A DNA stretch of 64,000 nt, taken from contig NZ_FUZU01000001.1 of NCBI RefSeq assembly GCF_900167975.1, positions 2,501,321 to 2,565,320 of the forward strand. The letters are read 5' to 3'. The notes under the pieces were generated by a model, which ran no database searches, was not told where the DNA came from, and saw nothing but the letters and a program-made list of their open reading frames with translations. Shown piece by piece: positions 1-8,875 of this stretch (position 1 is the first letter of the stretch; each line of letters opens with the position of its first letter). This DNA is from Ohtaekwangia koreensis. GTDB lineage: Bacteria; Bacteroidota; Bacteroidia; Cytophagales; Cyclobacteriaceae. The translations under genes were made by a program, and so were the position numbers.

Positions 1-237
1 GATCTTGTGGAACGTCAGAGGATGTCTGAATGATGTAATGATAGGTGTCAGATAATTAGTTGTTTCACACTCTAAGAAACGGATTTTTCGGGCATAGGTT
101 TCTATATTTAGCAGTAACTTTTTTTATCACTTGGTGCTCTTTAAAAGTGTTCAACGACAGGTCAACCTTGTTCATCGAAAAAATTTTAGAACGCCTTTTC
201 GGCAAACCAAATTGCCGGCACATTAAATTTATAAACT
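1..237. other. window edge, no supported gene
   Basis: No convincing gene is seen here. Frame 1 stays open from the window edge to a TGA at 31-33 (10 codons), which could be the tail of an upstream gene, but ten codons cannot be judged. A short inverted repeat (CGGCAA, 6-base loop, TTGCCG, about 200-217) sits just before the lipoprotein gene. Confidence 0.4.
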
Positions 238-843
238 ATGAGAGCAAAATGGATTTTGGTTGTGCTGCTGCTGGCCGTTGTTATGGAAGGATGCATTGTG
301 AAATCGCTTCATCCCTTTTATACCGAACAGAACGTTGTATTCAAGCAGGAACTAATGGGAACCTGGAGAGACCAGCAAACGGGTACCTGGAGGATCAGTC
401 CGGTTGAAGAAAAGAAAAATGCGTACCGGATGAAGGTGACTTCTAACGAAGGAATCTCGGCTACATTTATAGCACATCTTTTTGAATTGAATAGTATAGT
501 ATACCTGGATTTCCTCCCCGAGGAACAGGATGGCAAGCAGGTTGATCTGTTTGCACTTCATCTGATCCCTTCCCATTCGCTGGCCAGGGTAAAAAATATC
601 GCTGGTGATCGTGTTCGGATCGAATGGCTTAATGAAGAGTGGTTATCTGAATTATTTGCAGAGAACAAAATTAGGATTGCTCATGAAGTTGTACATGAAA
701 ACGAACAGAAGGAAGATGATAAAATGTATATCTTGACAGCTTCCACGGAAGAACTGCAAAAATTTATCCTTAAATATGGAAATGACCCGGAAGCATTTAC
801 AGGGAAGTCGGAAGTGGTGATGGATTTAAAAAGAGTTCAGTAA
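238..843 (+). CDS. putative lipoprotein upstream of LytS/LytR
   Basis: A 201-residue protein opening with MRAKWIL, a hydrophobic stretch (about residues 5-17) and a Cys at 19 in the context VMEGC. This suggests a lipoprotein signal, although the residues before the Cys are not an ideal lipobox. The rest is hydrophilic and mixed alpha/beta; I do not recognise a family. Its TAA stop overlaps the next ATG by one base (TAATG), so it is probably translationally coupled to the sensor kinase gene and may act in the same signalling pathway at the envelope. That functional link is inferred from position only. A longer overlapping frame starting at 60 lacks these features and was rejected. Confidence 0.75.
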   Translation: MRAKWILVVLLLAVVMEGCIVKSLHPFYTEQNVVFKQELMGTWRDQQTGTWRISPVEEKKNAYRMKVTSNEGISATFIAHLFELNSIVYLDFLPEEQDGKQVDLFALHLIPSHSLARVKNIAGDRVRIEWLNEEWLSELFAENKIRIAHEVVHENEQKEDDKMYILTASTEELQKFILKYGNDPEAFTGKSEVVMDLKRVQ

Positions 844-1916
844 TGAAAGGCCAGCACCTCGGGAAGATTGTTCGGAATAGCTTTGCACAGCAAATCGTGT
901 TTTGGACAATCTCCTATTATATTCTGTTGAACGTCTTTACCAGTACAAGTCAAACACTCCCGATTGATTACTTGTATACGGCAATCTTTATGGTCACCAT
1001 CATGCTGCCGGTATATTTCAATTTGTTGGTACTGATACCGCATTTCCTCGAGAAAAGGAAATACTGGATGTATACTATACTGGTAGCCATTACAGGTATA
1101 GCCGGAACAGCGTTTAACCAGTTGTTATTCGATAAGCTGATCGACTTTGTTCTGCCTGGATATTATTTTATTTCCTACTATGAATTCAGGGATTTGCTGA
1201 AGTTCTTTGTAGCGTTCATCATCGTAACATCGCTGCTTAAATTGTCAAAGGAATGGATTACGTTGAACGAGACTAAAGAGCGTGTTATTGCATTGGAGAA
1301 GGAGAAGTTACAAGCCGAGTTGCGCGCCTTGATGAACCAGGTAAATCCACATTTTCTTTTTAACAGTCTTACGGTGCTATATTCCCTTGCATTGCGTAAA
1401 GCCGCGGAGACACCCGAAGCGATTATTAAACTTTCGGATATATTACGCTACGTGATATATGAATCGAACGCAGAATTTGTTCCGGTTCGTTCTGAAGTAA
1501 AAATTATAGAAGACTATATACATCTGCAGCGGTATCGTGTTGGCGAGCATGCAGCTATCGATCTTGAAACCTCAATAACCGATAACGTTCCGATTGCCCC
1601 GATGTTATTACTTCAACTGGTTGAAAACAGTTTCAAACATGGTATAAAAGGTGATATTGAAAATACGTTTATCCGGATGAAGCTATATGCAAATGAAAAT
1701 GAAATCAATTTTCTCATTGAGAATAACAGAGGGCAGGGAGAGGAGATCGAAAAGAATCCTGTAAAAGGCATTGGACTAAATAATATACGGGAGCGTGTGC
1801 GGTTGATGTATAGCGATCGTGGAGTCTTTCGTGTTGAGGAAGAAGAGCATATCTTTCGGGTAACGTTAACCATTCAGTTAAAAGCTGCAAACCTAAAGCC
1901 AGTCAGTTCAAGATGA
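843..1916 (+). CDS. LytS-family sensor histidine kinase
   Basis: A 357-residue membrane kinase of the His_kinase (PF06580) plus HATPase type. The first ~135 residues hold about four hydrophobic segments, then comes a short coiled linker (ETKERVIALEKEKLQAEL). The phospho-acceptor motif NPHFLFN follows, with His at 170. An ATP-binding N-box (LVENSFKHG) and a glycine motif (GIGLNNIRERV) are visible. There is no large extracytoplasmic sensor, as usual for Bacteroidota LytS proteins, so the signal is unknown. It overlaps the upstream lipoprotein by one base and the response regulator by four bases (ATGA), so it is an operon member. Partner: the LytTR regulator immediately downstream. Confidence 0.93.
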   Translation: MKGQHLGKIVRNSFAQQIVFWTISYYILLNVFTSTSQTLPIDYLYTAIFMVTIMLPVYFNLLVLIPHFLEKRKYWMYTILVAITGIAGTAFNQLLFDKLIDFVLPGYYFISYYEFRDLLKFFVAFIIVTSLLKLSKEWITLNETKERVIALEKEKLQAELRALMNQVNPHFLFNSLTVLYSLALRKAAETPEAIIKLSDILRYVIYESNAEFVPVRSEVKIIEDYIHLQRYRVGEHAAIDLETSITDNVPIAPMLLLQLVENSFKHGIKGDIENTFIRMKLYANENEINFLIENNRGQGEEIEKNPVKGIGLNNIRERVRLMYSDRGVFRVEEEEHIFRVTLTIQLKAANLKPVSSR

Positions 1917-2602
1917 AGATTACCTGTATCATTGTAGAAGACGAACCTGCTTCGCAAGAGATTTTGAAGCACTATATAGCAGATGTGCCGGATCTGGAGT
2001 TGATCAAGGTATGCAATCATGCACTCGAAGCAAACGAGCTGATTGCTGCGCAGCCGGTGCAAGTAATGTTCCTCGATATAAATATGCCGAGACTTTCCGG
2101 TATAAATTTTTACAAGAGTCTTCAGCATCCGCCACACGTAATCTTTACAACGGCATATCCGGAATATGCTATTGAAGGTTTTGAAGTAAACGCGATCGAC
2201 TACCTTGTAAAGCCATTTCCCTTTGAACGCTTTTTAAAGGCCGTCAATAAGCTGAAAGAGAAACTAAAATCATTGCCCGCGCTGCCTTCCGGAAATTATA
2301 TACTGCTGACAGCAGATAAAAAATTATACAAAGTGAAGCATGAGGATATCTTGTTTGTTGAGGCACTGGGAGACTATATAAAAGTACAGCTGGATGATAA
2401 GACAATTGTTGTGCATGAGACTATGCAAAGTATACAAAAGCAGTTGCCCGAGAGCATGTTTGTGAGGGTTCATAAATCCTTTTTGATCTCGCTTGACCAT
2501 TTTCAATATATAGATGGCAACACCGTTGTGGTGGCCGCGAAGTCAATTCCCATCGGACAAACCTATAAGAGCGATTTCCTTTTGCGCATTCAAAAGGGAT
2601 AA
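1913..2602 (+). CDS. LytTR-family response regulator
   Basis: A 229-residue regulator with an N-terminal receiver domain (residues 1-115; acidic pair VEDE at 8-11, phospho-acceptor Asp55 in MFLDINMP, conserved Lys in YLVKPF) and a C-terminal LytTR DNA-binding domain (about 130-228; motif FVRVHKSFLISLDH). It should be phosphorylated by the LytS-type kinase whose gene overlaps it by four bases. Targets are unknown; the secreted protein gene that follows 76 bases later is a possible target or operon member. Length and domain order are normal for the family. Confidence 0.95.
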   Translation: MKITCIIVEDEPASQEILKHYIADVPDLELIKVCNHALEANELIAAQPVQVMFLDINMPRLSGINFYKSLQHPPHVIFTTAYPEYAIEGFEVNAIDYLVKPFPFERFLKAVNKLKEKLKSLPALPSGNYILLTADKKLYKVKHEDILFVEALGDYIKVQLDDKTIVVHETMQSIQKQLPESMFVRVHKSFLISLDHFQYIDGNTVVVAAKSIPIGQTYKSDFLLRIQKG

Positions 2603-2678
2603 TGCCCGCTGGTAAATTCAGGTAAACCATTTTGCCGGATGTTGCGTATGGAAAGTATATACACCAACCCCCTTTTAT

Positions 2679-3374
2679 ATGAAACGTAATCTATTCACAT
2701 TCCTCGTAGTATTGATAAGCTTTAGCTACAGCCAGGCTCAAAACAAAATTGAGATACCTCTGAAAAATGTAACGCAGTTGCTCCCGGTAAATGTATCGTT
2801 GTCAACGGAGACTTATCTCGGGAAGCCATCAGTGAAAGTGGTTGAAAATATAAAGGAATCTGAGCGAGCAAGCTTCAAAGCAGAGTCGGTGTATGCCAAG
2901 GTAAAAGATGTTACGTTCAAGAATGGTGTAATCGAACTTGAAGTATCCGGAAAAGTTGCACCCAATGCCCCGGAGGGGTCGCGCGGCTTTGTAGGCATTG
3001 CGTTTCGTGTTCAAAACGATGATTCAAAATTTGAATTGATATACCTGCGTCCAACCAACGGGAGGGCTGACGACCAGATGAGAAGAAATCACTCGGTGCA
3101 ATACTCGTCATTTCCCGATTATCCATGGGACAGGTTGCGATCAGAAACTCCCGAGAAGTATGAAACGTATGTCGATCTCGTTCCTGGTGAGTGGACGAAG
3201 ATGAAGATTGAAGTAGAGGGCGATAAAGCTCGTCTATATGTTCATGGTGCAACCCAGCCAACATTAATTGTAAATGATCTGAAGCTTGGGGCAGAGCAGG
3301 AGGGAGGTATAGCGCTATGGATTGGTCCTGGAACAGAAGCGCATTTTACAAATTTGAAGGTGACTAGGAAGTAA
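2679..3374 (+). CDS. secreted concanavalin-like (LamG/DUF1080-type fold) protein
   Basis: A 231-residue exported protein. It has a signal peptide (MKRNLFTFLVVLISFSYSQA, cleavage likely after SQA) followed by one beta-rich domain with motifs of the concanavalin/laminin-G superfamily: FVGIAFRVQNDDSKFELIYL in the middle, a W-T-K-M-K-I-E-V strand, and a closing GGIALWIGPGTEAHFTNLKV. This fold is shared by DUF1080 and LamG modules and usually binds or cleaves carbohydrate; no catalytic residue can be assigned here. It follows the LytTR regulator on the same strand, so regulation by it is possible. Of its 11 Ile codons five are ATA, a high share. Confidence 0.7.
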   Translation: MKRNLFTFLVVLISFSYSQAQNKIEIPLKNVTQLLPVNVSLSTETYLGKPSVKVVENIKESERASFKAESVYAKVKDVTFKNGVIELEVSGKVAPNAPEGSRGFVGIAFRVQNDDSKFELIYLRPTNGRADDQMRRNHSVQYSSFPDYPWDRLRSETPEKYETYVDLVPGEWTKMKIEVEGDKARLYVHGATQPTLIVNDLKLGAEQEGGIALWIGPGTEAHFTNLKVTRK

Positions 3375-3393
3375 TTGAGTAGTTGCCGAATTT

Positions 3394-3465
3394 CACAGAG
3401 AGTACAAAGGAGGTACAGCGTTATTCAAAGTATACTTTGTGAACTTCATATTCGTGCTCTCTGTG
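3394..3465. repeat. nested inverted repeat between convergent genes
   Basis: Outer arms CACAGAGAG (3394-3402) and CTCTCTGTG (3457-3465) enclose a perfect 14-base palindrome CAAAGTATACTTTG (3426-3439). It lies between the converging lectin-fold and SGNH genes. It has no T-run, so it is not a classic terminator; it may be an mRNA 3' end structure or a small interspersed repeat. Confidence 0.5.
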
Positions 3466-3474
3466 TATGAATAT

Positions 3475-4125
3475 TTAATCTTGCAGGATGCGTGTTACCC
3501 ATTCGGTATACATTTTCCCCGAGGGATGCAATCCATCGCCAGCAACGAGGCCGGGATCTGCCAGTCCTCTTCTGGATATATCCGTGATGTATATATACTT
3601 TATACCCAATTTTTCGGTGATGGATTTATTTATGGCATTAAATGCATCTATACCTTTGCTGATAGCAGGTTGCTTGTCTTTACCGAAAGGTGTATATCCA
3701 TAATCCGGAATAGACACTACCAATACATTTGCTTTGTTGCCACCGGCTAAAGCAATCGCGGTGCGAAGAAGTTCTTCAAACTCCGGGGCATAGCTCTCAG
3801 CGGATTTGCCCTGGTAGTAATTATTTACACCGATCAACAGCGACACCAGGGTATATTCCGGTTTGAGATTTGCATTCGTGATAGCATGCTTCAGGTCATC
3901 GGTACGCCAGCCCGTGGTGGCAATGATGGTTGGATCAGAGCAATCTATACCTTTCTTTCGAAGTGCTTCTGTCAATTGTACGGGCCATCGTTCCTGGACA
4001 GATACACTTTCGCCAATGGTATAGGAATCGCCAAGCGCCAGGAATTTTACTTTCGTTGTGAGGTCAGGTTGCTGTGCCATACCGTGTATTGATATCAGCA
4101 TGAATATCAACATTAACTTCTTCAT
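3475..4125 (-). CDS. SGNH/GDSL-type esterase, secreted
   Basis: The ATG at 4125 gives 216 residues beginning MKKLMLIFMLISIHGMAQQ, a signal peptide. Block I GDSYTIGE carries the nucleophile Ser34. A GVNNYYQG stretch resembles block III (G-x-N-D in the family, here GVNN), and the C-terminal DGLHPSGKMY supplies the catalytic Asp-x-x-His. The family cleaves esters, often acetyl groups on polysaccharides; the substrate here is unknown. It lies downstream of, and on the same strand as, the MFS transporter, but a strong hairpin between them suggests separate transcription. A TTG six bases upstream is an alternative start but less likely. Confidence 0.88.
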   Translation of the reverse strand: MKKLMLIFMLISIHGMAQQPDLTTKVKFLALGDSYTIGESVSVQERWPVQLTEALRKKGIDCSDPTIIATTGWRTDDLKHAITNANLKPEYTLVSLLIGVNNYYQGKSAESYAPEFEELLRTAIALAGGNKANVLVVSIPDYGYTPFGKDKQPAISKGIDAFNAINKSITEKLGIKYIYITDISRRGLADPGLVAGDGLHPSGKMYTEWVTRILQD

Positions 4126-4156
4126 ACTCAAGAAAACTGTTATTGGAGAGATATAC

Positions 4157-4193
4157 GTAAAAAAGAAAGAGGATGGTTTTAGTCCATCCTCTT
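4157..4193 (-). terminator. terminator of the MFS gene
   Basis: The stem AAGAGGATGG / CCATCCTCTT (10 perfect pairs, 7-base loop) is followed on the minus strand by a T-rich tract. It is placed 22 bases after the MFS stop, so it should end that transcript before the SGNH gene. Confidence 0.8.
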
Positions 4194-4215
4194 CTTGTAC
4201 ATATCAGTATATATG

Positions 4216-5448
4216 TTAGGCCTTCTTTCTGTTTTTCATATAGATCACCAGTCCGGTGAAAGCTACTACGAGGATGATTGGAATCACTAATGTGATATTA
4301 ATAATCTCCGGACCCGCAGCTTTTTTGGCTTCAATTAACAGCGTGGCTTTTTCAGCTTCAGAAACGCCAGCAGGCAATTTGCTTTCTACAAGATTGTTAT
4401 AGTATCCGCCCATAAAGATGAGGTATAGGGATACGGCAAACATACCGGCACCGCCCATTAAGTTTAATCCTACTGCACCAGTCTTTGGAAGGTTCTCTGC
4501 AACAAAGCCGATCATGGTTGGCCAGAAGTAGCAAACACCCATCCCGAATATCAGAGCACCTACGAAGATCATGTTGCCCGATGTATGGCCTAATAGATAT
4601 AGTCCCAGTACCGACAGAACGGAAGAGATCAGCAATACACCTTGTGGAGAAAAGCGATGTACCACCGGTTCAGCCAATCCACGGCCTACCACCATTACGC
4701 CCGTTGTAAGCGTCAAGATCAGAATCGCGTTATCCGTTACACTTTTCAGAAGAACATCGATCCACTGACCTGTAAACAATTCTGTGATGGCTGTTCCAAA
4801 CATACAGATGATCATAAAGATGAACAGCGGACTAAATAAAGATTTATACATCTCACCGGTTGAAACCCCAGAGGCCACACGTTCTGTTACCGGGAACTTC
4901 AGTTTAGAGAAGAAGTATCCGTAAAGAAGTGTGGGGATGATCATGGTAGCAACCTGGATCTGCCATCCCCATCCTATCTTGGTGAAGAAGAATGCTATCA
5001 ATGTACCGATCACGATACCTCCCGGGAACCAGAGATGGAAGTGATTGAGTTTGGTTGTTTTATTTTCTGAATAGATGGTTGCAACCAGTGGGTTACACGC
5101 AGCTTCTACCGTACCGTTGGCTATACCAATCAATAACGTTGAAATAAATAATGACCAGTATCCGGTAGCAAAAACAGTAAGTACTATACCGAGCAAGTGA
5201 AATACAAAGGCAATGAGAAGCAATCGTTTCATGCCGATGATATCCACCACCATACCACCAATGATTACAGCGAGTGGAAATCCCCAGAATGCTGTAGCGG
5301 TAATAATTCCTAACTCGGCGCCATTCAATTGAAATGTAGTGCCAAGCTCTGACAGGATACCCGCGCGGATACCGAAAGATAGGGATGTTACCAGAAGAGC
5401 GAGACAGCTTGCCCAAAAGAGCCGAGAGCGATCTATAGTTTGTTCCAT
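4216..5448 (-). CDS. major facilitator superfamily transporter (sugar type)
   Basis: A 410-residue polytopic protein with about twelve hydrophobic segments. The loop after helix 2 reads DIIGMKRLL, the MFS motif-A position. Helices 4-5 contain GIANGTVEAACNPLVATIY, which recalls the FucP/sugar-symporter branch where a helix-4 N-G-x-x-E-x-x-x-N-P signature is typical. A hydrophilic loop near residues 365-385 is Ala/Lys/Glu rich. It diverges from a GH3 glycosidase across a 139-base intergenic region, so it probably imports the sugar released by that enzyme; this is inferred. The substrate is not determined. Confidence 0.87.
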   Translation of the reverse strand: MEQTIDRSRLFWASCLALLVTSLSFGIRAGILSELGTTFQLNGAELGIITATAFWGFPLAVIIGGMVVDIIGMKRLLLIAFVFHLLGIVLTVFATGYWSLFISTLLIGIANGTVEAACNPLVATIYSENKTTKLNHFHLWFPGGIVIGTLIAFFFTKIGWGWQIQVATMIIPTLLYGYFFSKLKFPVTERVASGVSTGEMYKSLFSPLFIFMIICMFGTAITELFTGQWIDVLLKSVTDNAILILTLTTGVMVVGRGLAEPVVHRFSPQGVLLISSVLSVLGLYLLGHTSGNMIFVGALIFGMGVCYFWPTMIGFVAENLPKTGAVGLNLMGGAGMFAVSLYLIFMGGYYNNLVESKLPAGVSEAEKATLLIEAKKAAGPEIINITLVIPIILVVAFTGLVIYMKNRKKA

Positions 5449-5563
5449 GTAGATAGGTTTAAGTTCGAAGGCATGAATATGAATGGAAAATTTTTATCCT
5501 GCAACACTATTTGTTTGGTAATAATTATTTTACATCGATTGCAATGTACGATAAAACTTGTAA

Positions 5564-5588
5564 ACTTATGGTCTTAATGACTATAATA
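5564..5588. promoter_or_regulatory. putative operator, second copy of the xylose-type palindrome
   Basis: ACTTATGGT-N7-ACTATAATA matches the palindrome upstream of xylB (ACTTGTAGT-N7-ACTATAAGT) at 15 of 18 arm positions with identical spacing. It touches the first base of the GH3 start codon, so a bound repressor would block GH3 transcription or its start. TATA-rich words are common in this genome, so a chance match is possible. Confidence 0.4.
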
Positions 5589-7930
5589 TGCGCCTGACCC
5601 TCTTCGTCTTTTTAGTGATTGGAATCATTGCCTGTTCCAAAGAGCAATCCGGAGAACCTGCTTACAAGAACCCCGAACTCTCTGCTGAAGAGCGCGCTAA
5701 AGATCTTTTGAGCCGCATGACGCTACAGGAAAAAGTGGCGCAGATGCATTGTGTATGGAACGATAAAGCAAAATTCCTGCTCGATACAGCCGGTCATTTC
5801 GATGTTGAAAAGGCGCGGAAGAATTTTAAGAATGGTCTCGGTCAGGTGGGTCGCCCCAGTGATACAAAAGGTGGACTTGATGCATACCAGACGGCCGTAT
5901 TAACAAACGCTATTCAGAAATATTTTGTCGAGGAAACACGCCTCGGAATTCCGGTTTTTTATCATGAGGAATGTTTACACGGCCATGCGGCAAAAGGTGC
6001 TACGAGTTTTCCTCAACCTATAGGACTCGCGGCTACATTTAATCCTGCGTTGGTCGAGAATATATTTACGTTAGTGGCCAAAGAGGCGCGACTTCGCGGT
6101 ACACACCAGGCACTGTCTCCGGTGGTAGATGTAGCGCGTGATCCGCGTTGGGGGCGGGTAGAAGAAACGTATGGAGAAGATCCTTATCTGGCAGGCGAGA
6201 TGGGAGTTGCTGCCGTAAAGGGTTTTCAGGGTGATGGCTCTTTTAAAAGTGGTGAGCGTGTAGTGGCTACGTTGAAACACATGGCTGGTCATGGCTGGCC
6301 TGAGGCGGGTAATAATATAGCACCGGCAAATATTTCAGAACGTGTACTGCGTGAAGTTTTCTTTTATCCTTTCAAGCAAGTTGTTCAGCGTGCTCAGCCG
6401 GGAAGTCTGATGGCCTCCTATAATGAAGTGGACGGTGTTCCATCGCATGCTAATAAATGGATGCTTCGTGATATACTGCGTGGTGAAATGGGTTTTAACG
6501 GATATGTAGTATCTGATTACTATGCCGTGCGTGAGCTTGCAGATCGTGAAGGCTTGTTTGGAAATTCCGTTGCTGCAAATGGTGATGAAGCTGCAAAGCT
6601 TACCATCGAGGCAGGAGTAAATATAGAGTTACCGGAGATCGATTGTTTCCGAAACCTCGATTCATTGGTACAACATAAAATTATAGCAGAGTCATTGATC
6701 GATGAGCTGGTGGTAAAGATGCTGGAGTATAAATTCCGTATGGGATTATTTGAGAATCCGTATGTTGATCCGGATAAAGCAAAAGCATTTATAGGAAGCG
6801 AAGAGAATCGCAAGCTGGCACATGAAGCTGCTCTGCAGACGATCACTTTATTAAAGAATGACAATAAGGTTGCTCCGCTGGCGCGGGATAAAGTAAAACA
6901 TATAGCGGTGATCGGTCCGAATGCAAACCGGATCTTGCTCGGAGGATATAGCGGTGAGCCGACTTTCTATACAACAGTGTTTGATGGTATTAAACAAAAG
7001 GCAGGAGATAAAATTAAAGTATCCTATAGTGAAGGTTGCAAGATCACCACTACCAGTGGCTGGAGTCAGGATAAAGTAGCAGTGCCTACTGTAGAAGAAG
7101 ACCGCAGGCAAATCAAAGAAGCTGTAGCGTTGGCACGCACCGCAGATGTGATTGTTTTAGCAATAGGACAAAATGAGCAGGTATCACGGGAGGCCTGGAG
7201 CAAGGAGCACATGGGTGATCGCACAACGCTTGATCTGGTTGGCCGTCAGGATGAATTGATTGACGCCATGGTGGCAACCGGTAAACCTGTGATTGCATTT
7301 GTTTTCAACGGAAGTCCGTTGTCGTTTAACAATCTCGTGAAGAAGGTGCCTGCTATATTTGAGTGCTGGTATATTGGACAAGAAACCGGTAATGCGGTAG
7401 CCGATGTCCTTTTCGGAGACTACAACCCAGGAGGCAAACTCCCGATTACATTCCCGCGTTCGGTAGGGCATGTACCCGCATACTATAATTATAAACCTGC
7501 GGCACGCAGAGGATATTTGTTTGATGATGTGAGTCCGCTCTATGCGTTTGGCTATGGATTGAGCTATACTACATTTGAAGTAAGTGCACCGGTTTTATCG
7601 AATGCTGCTATAAAAATCGGTGATAGTGTTCAGGTATCTGTTGCTGTACAAAATACAGGTACTATAGCGGGCGATGAAGTTGTACAACTTTATATCCGCG
7701 ATAAAGTAAGCTCTGTAACACGCCCGGTAAAAGAACTAAAGGATTTTAAACGCATTATGCTTTTGCCAGGTCAGCAAAAAACAGTGAAGTTTACCATTGC
7801 TCCTGAGAAATTTTCCTTCTATGATATAAACATGGCGTGGACAACCGAACCCGGTGAGTTTGATATTATGGTGGGGAATTCATCACGCGACCAGGATTTG
7901 AAGCACGTATTGTTAACGGTTAACCGATAG
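5588..7930 (+). CDS. glycoside hydrolase family 3 beta-glycosidase, lipoprotein
   Basis: A 780-residue GH3 enzyme. It starts with a lipoprotein signal (MRLTLFVFLVIGIIACSK, Cys16 acylation site), which fixes the start. The N-terminal TIM-barrel domain contains SPVVDVARDPRWGRVEETYG, KHMAGHGWPEAG and VVSDYYAV with the probable nucleophile Asp310. The alpha/beta-sandwich domain follows (LLKNDNKVAPL, IAVIGPNA), and an Fn3-like C-terminal domain closes it (FSFYDINMAWTTEPGEFDI). The family releases beta-linked glucose or xylose from oligosaccharides. It diverges from an MFS transporter and carries a putative copy of the xylose operator at its start, so beta-xylosidase activity is plausible but not shown. 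Confidence 0.93.
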   Translation: MRLTLFVFLVIGIIACSKEQSGEPAYKNPELSAEERAKDLLSRMTLQEKVAQMHCVWNDKAKFLLDTAGHFDVEKARKNFKNGLGQVGRPSDTKGGLDAYQTAVLTNAIQKYFVEETRLGIPVFYHEECLHGHAAKGATSFPQPIGLAATFNPALVENIFTLVAKEARLRGTHQALSPVVDVARDPRWGRVEETYGEDPYLAGEMGVAAVKGFQGDGSFKSGERVVATLKHMAGHGWPEAGNNIAPANISERVLREVFFYPFKQVVQRAQPGSLMASYNEVDGVPSHANKWMLRDILRGEMGFNGYVVSDYYAVRELADREGLFGNSVAANGDEAAKLTIEAGVNIELPEIDCFRNLDSLVQHKIIAESLIDELVVKMLEYKFRMGLFENPYVDPDKAKAFIGSEENRKLAHEAALQTITLLKNDNKVAPLARDKVKHIAVIGPNANRILLGGYSGEPTFYTTVFDGIKQKAGDKIKVSYSEGCKITTTSGWSQDKVAVPTVEEDRRQIKEAVALARTADVIVLAIGQNEQVSREAWSKEHMGDRTTLDLVGRQDELIDAMVATGKPVIAFVFNGSPLSFNNLVKKVPAIFECWYIGQETGNAVADVLFGDYNPGGKLPITFPRSVGHVPAYYNYKPAARRGYLFDDVSPLYAFGYGLSYTTFEVSAPVLSNAAIKIGDSVQVSVAVQNTGTIAGDEVVQLYIRDKVSSVTRPVKELKDFKRIMLLPGQQKTVKFTIAPEKFSFYDINMAWTTEPGEFDIMVGNSSRDQDLKHVLLTVNR

Positions 7931-7982
7931 CATGTTAACGTGTGAATGCTGTAGTCTTTCGGGATTAAAGATATATTTATAG

Positions 7983-8021
7983 AATGATCAGGTATATATC
8001 TATGAAATATACCTGACCATT
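7983..8021. terminator. hairpin between converging genes
   Basis: Arms TCAGGTATAT (7988-7997) and ATATACCTGA (8007-8016) pair perfectly, with flanking AATG/CATT adding more pairs. It sits between the converging GH3 and SDR genes. It lacks a clear U-tract, so it may be an RNA 3' end protector or a weak bidirectional terminator. Confidence 0.55.
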
Positions 8022-8033
8022 ACCCATCACCAA

Positions 8034-8765
8034 TTACCAGTTTACTCTGCCATTGTCATCGAAAAATCCTCCCGTTGGGCCATCATCAGGAAGCGTAGCG
8101 AGTTTTACCGAAATAGATGCACCTTGACTTCTGGTTCTTGGTCCGGTGTTATCATTGAGGTCTGTTGCACAGAAACCCGGATCGGCAGAATTTATTTTGA
8201 TCGGAGTGAGGCGAAGTTCATGAGCAAACATAACGGTCACGGCATTCAACGCTGCCTTCGAGGTATTATACCCGAGTGGTTTATGCACATAGTATATATA
8301 GTGCGGATCGGTATTTTGCGTGATAGAGCCCAGGCCACTGGATACATTCACGATTCTTCCTGCTGTTGATTTTTTGAGGAGTGGTAAAAATTGCTGAATG
8401 GTAGCAATCGCACCAAATACATTTGTATTATATGTTTGCTTAATAATTTCCAGCGGAACTTCACTGGCCGGTATACCGACATCAATCCCTATACCGGCAT
8501 TGTTAATGAGTATATCCAGGACGCCAAATTCTTTTTCAACGCTGAGTCTTGCCTGGTGAATAGAGGTTTCATCGGTTACATCCATAGTCACCAGGTGAGC
8601 ATCTATACTTTCTTTTTCCAATTCGTTGATAGCTTCTTCACCTTTCTTCCTATCCCGTGAAGTAATCAGGACCGTAATATTTTGTTGACCGAGCTGACGG
8701 GCGATTTCAAATCCCAGGCCTTTGTTACCACCCGTGATGAGAGCAATTTTTTTGTTTGTTGTCAT
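8034..8765 (-). CDS. short-chain dehydrogenase/reductase
   Basis: A 243-residue classical SDR. The dinucleotide-binding motif TGGNKGLG is at 11-18, NNAG follows the fourth strand, the catalytic Ser is in NVSSGLGS, and the Tyr-x-x-x-Lys pair is in GYNTSKAAL. The ATG at 8765 gives MTTNKKIALITGG, the normal distance to the glycine motif. A GTG 24 bases upstream would add eight residues and is less likely. The Arg-Asp pair after strand 2 (TSRDRKKG) suggests NADP(H) preference. The closest described relatives are carbonyl-reductase-like SDRs; the substrate cannot be told. Confidence 0.9.
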   Translation of the reverse strand: MTTNKKIALITGGNKGLGFEIARQLGQQNITVLITSRDRKKGEEAINELEKESIDAHLVTMDVTDETSIHQARLSVEKEFGVLDILINNAGIGIDVGIPASEVPLEIIKQTYNTNVFGAIATIQQFLPLLKKSTAGRIVNVSSGLGSITQNTDPHYIYYVHKPLGYNTSKAALNAVTVMFAHELRLTPIKINSADPGFCATDLNDNTGPRTRSQGASISVKLATLPDDGPTGGFFDDNGRVNW

Positions 8766-8875
8766 TGTATTTTTCGTTTTCAATGACACAAAATTGCTTT
8801 AACGCTGATGGTAAACTCTGGTGAAGGCTTCCGTAAAAAAGGTGAGCACTTCAGTTTTTTTGCACAGCGGTTACG

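Noticed and set aside
60..407. 115-codon frame overlapping the first lipoprotein gene
   Set aside because: It starts at a non-ATG codon, overlaps the better-supported lipoprotein frame, and shows no family motif; the lipoprotein has a signal and is coupled to the next gene.
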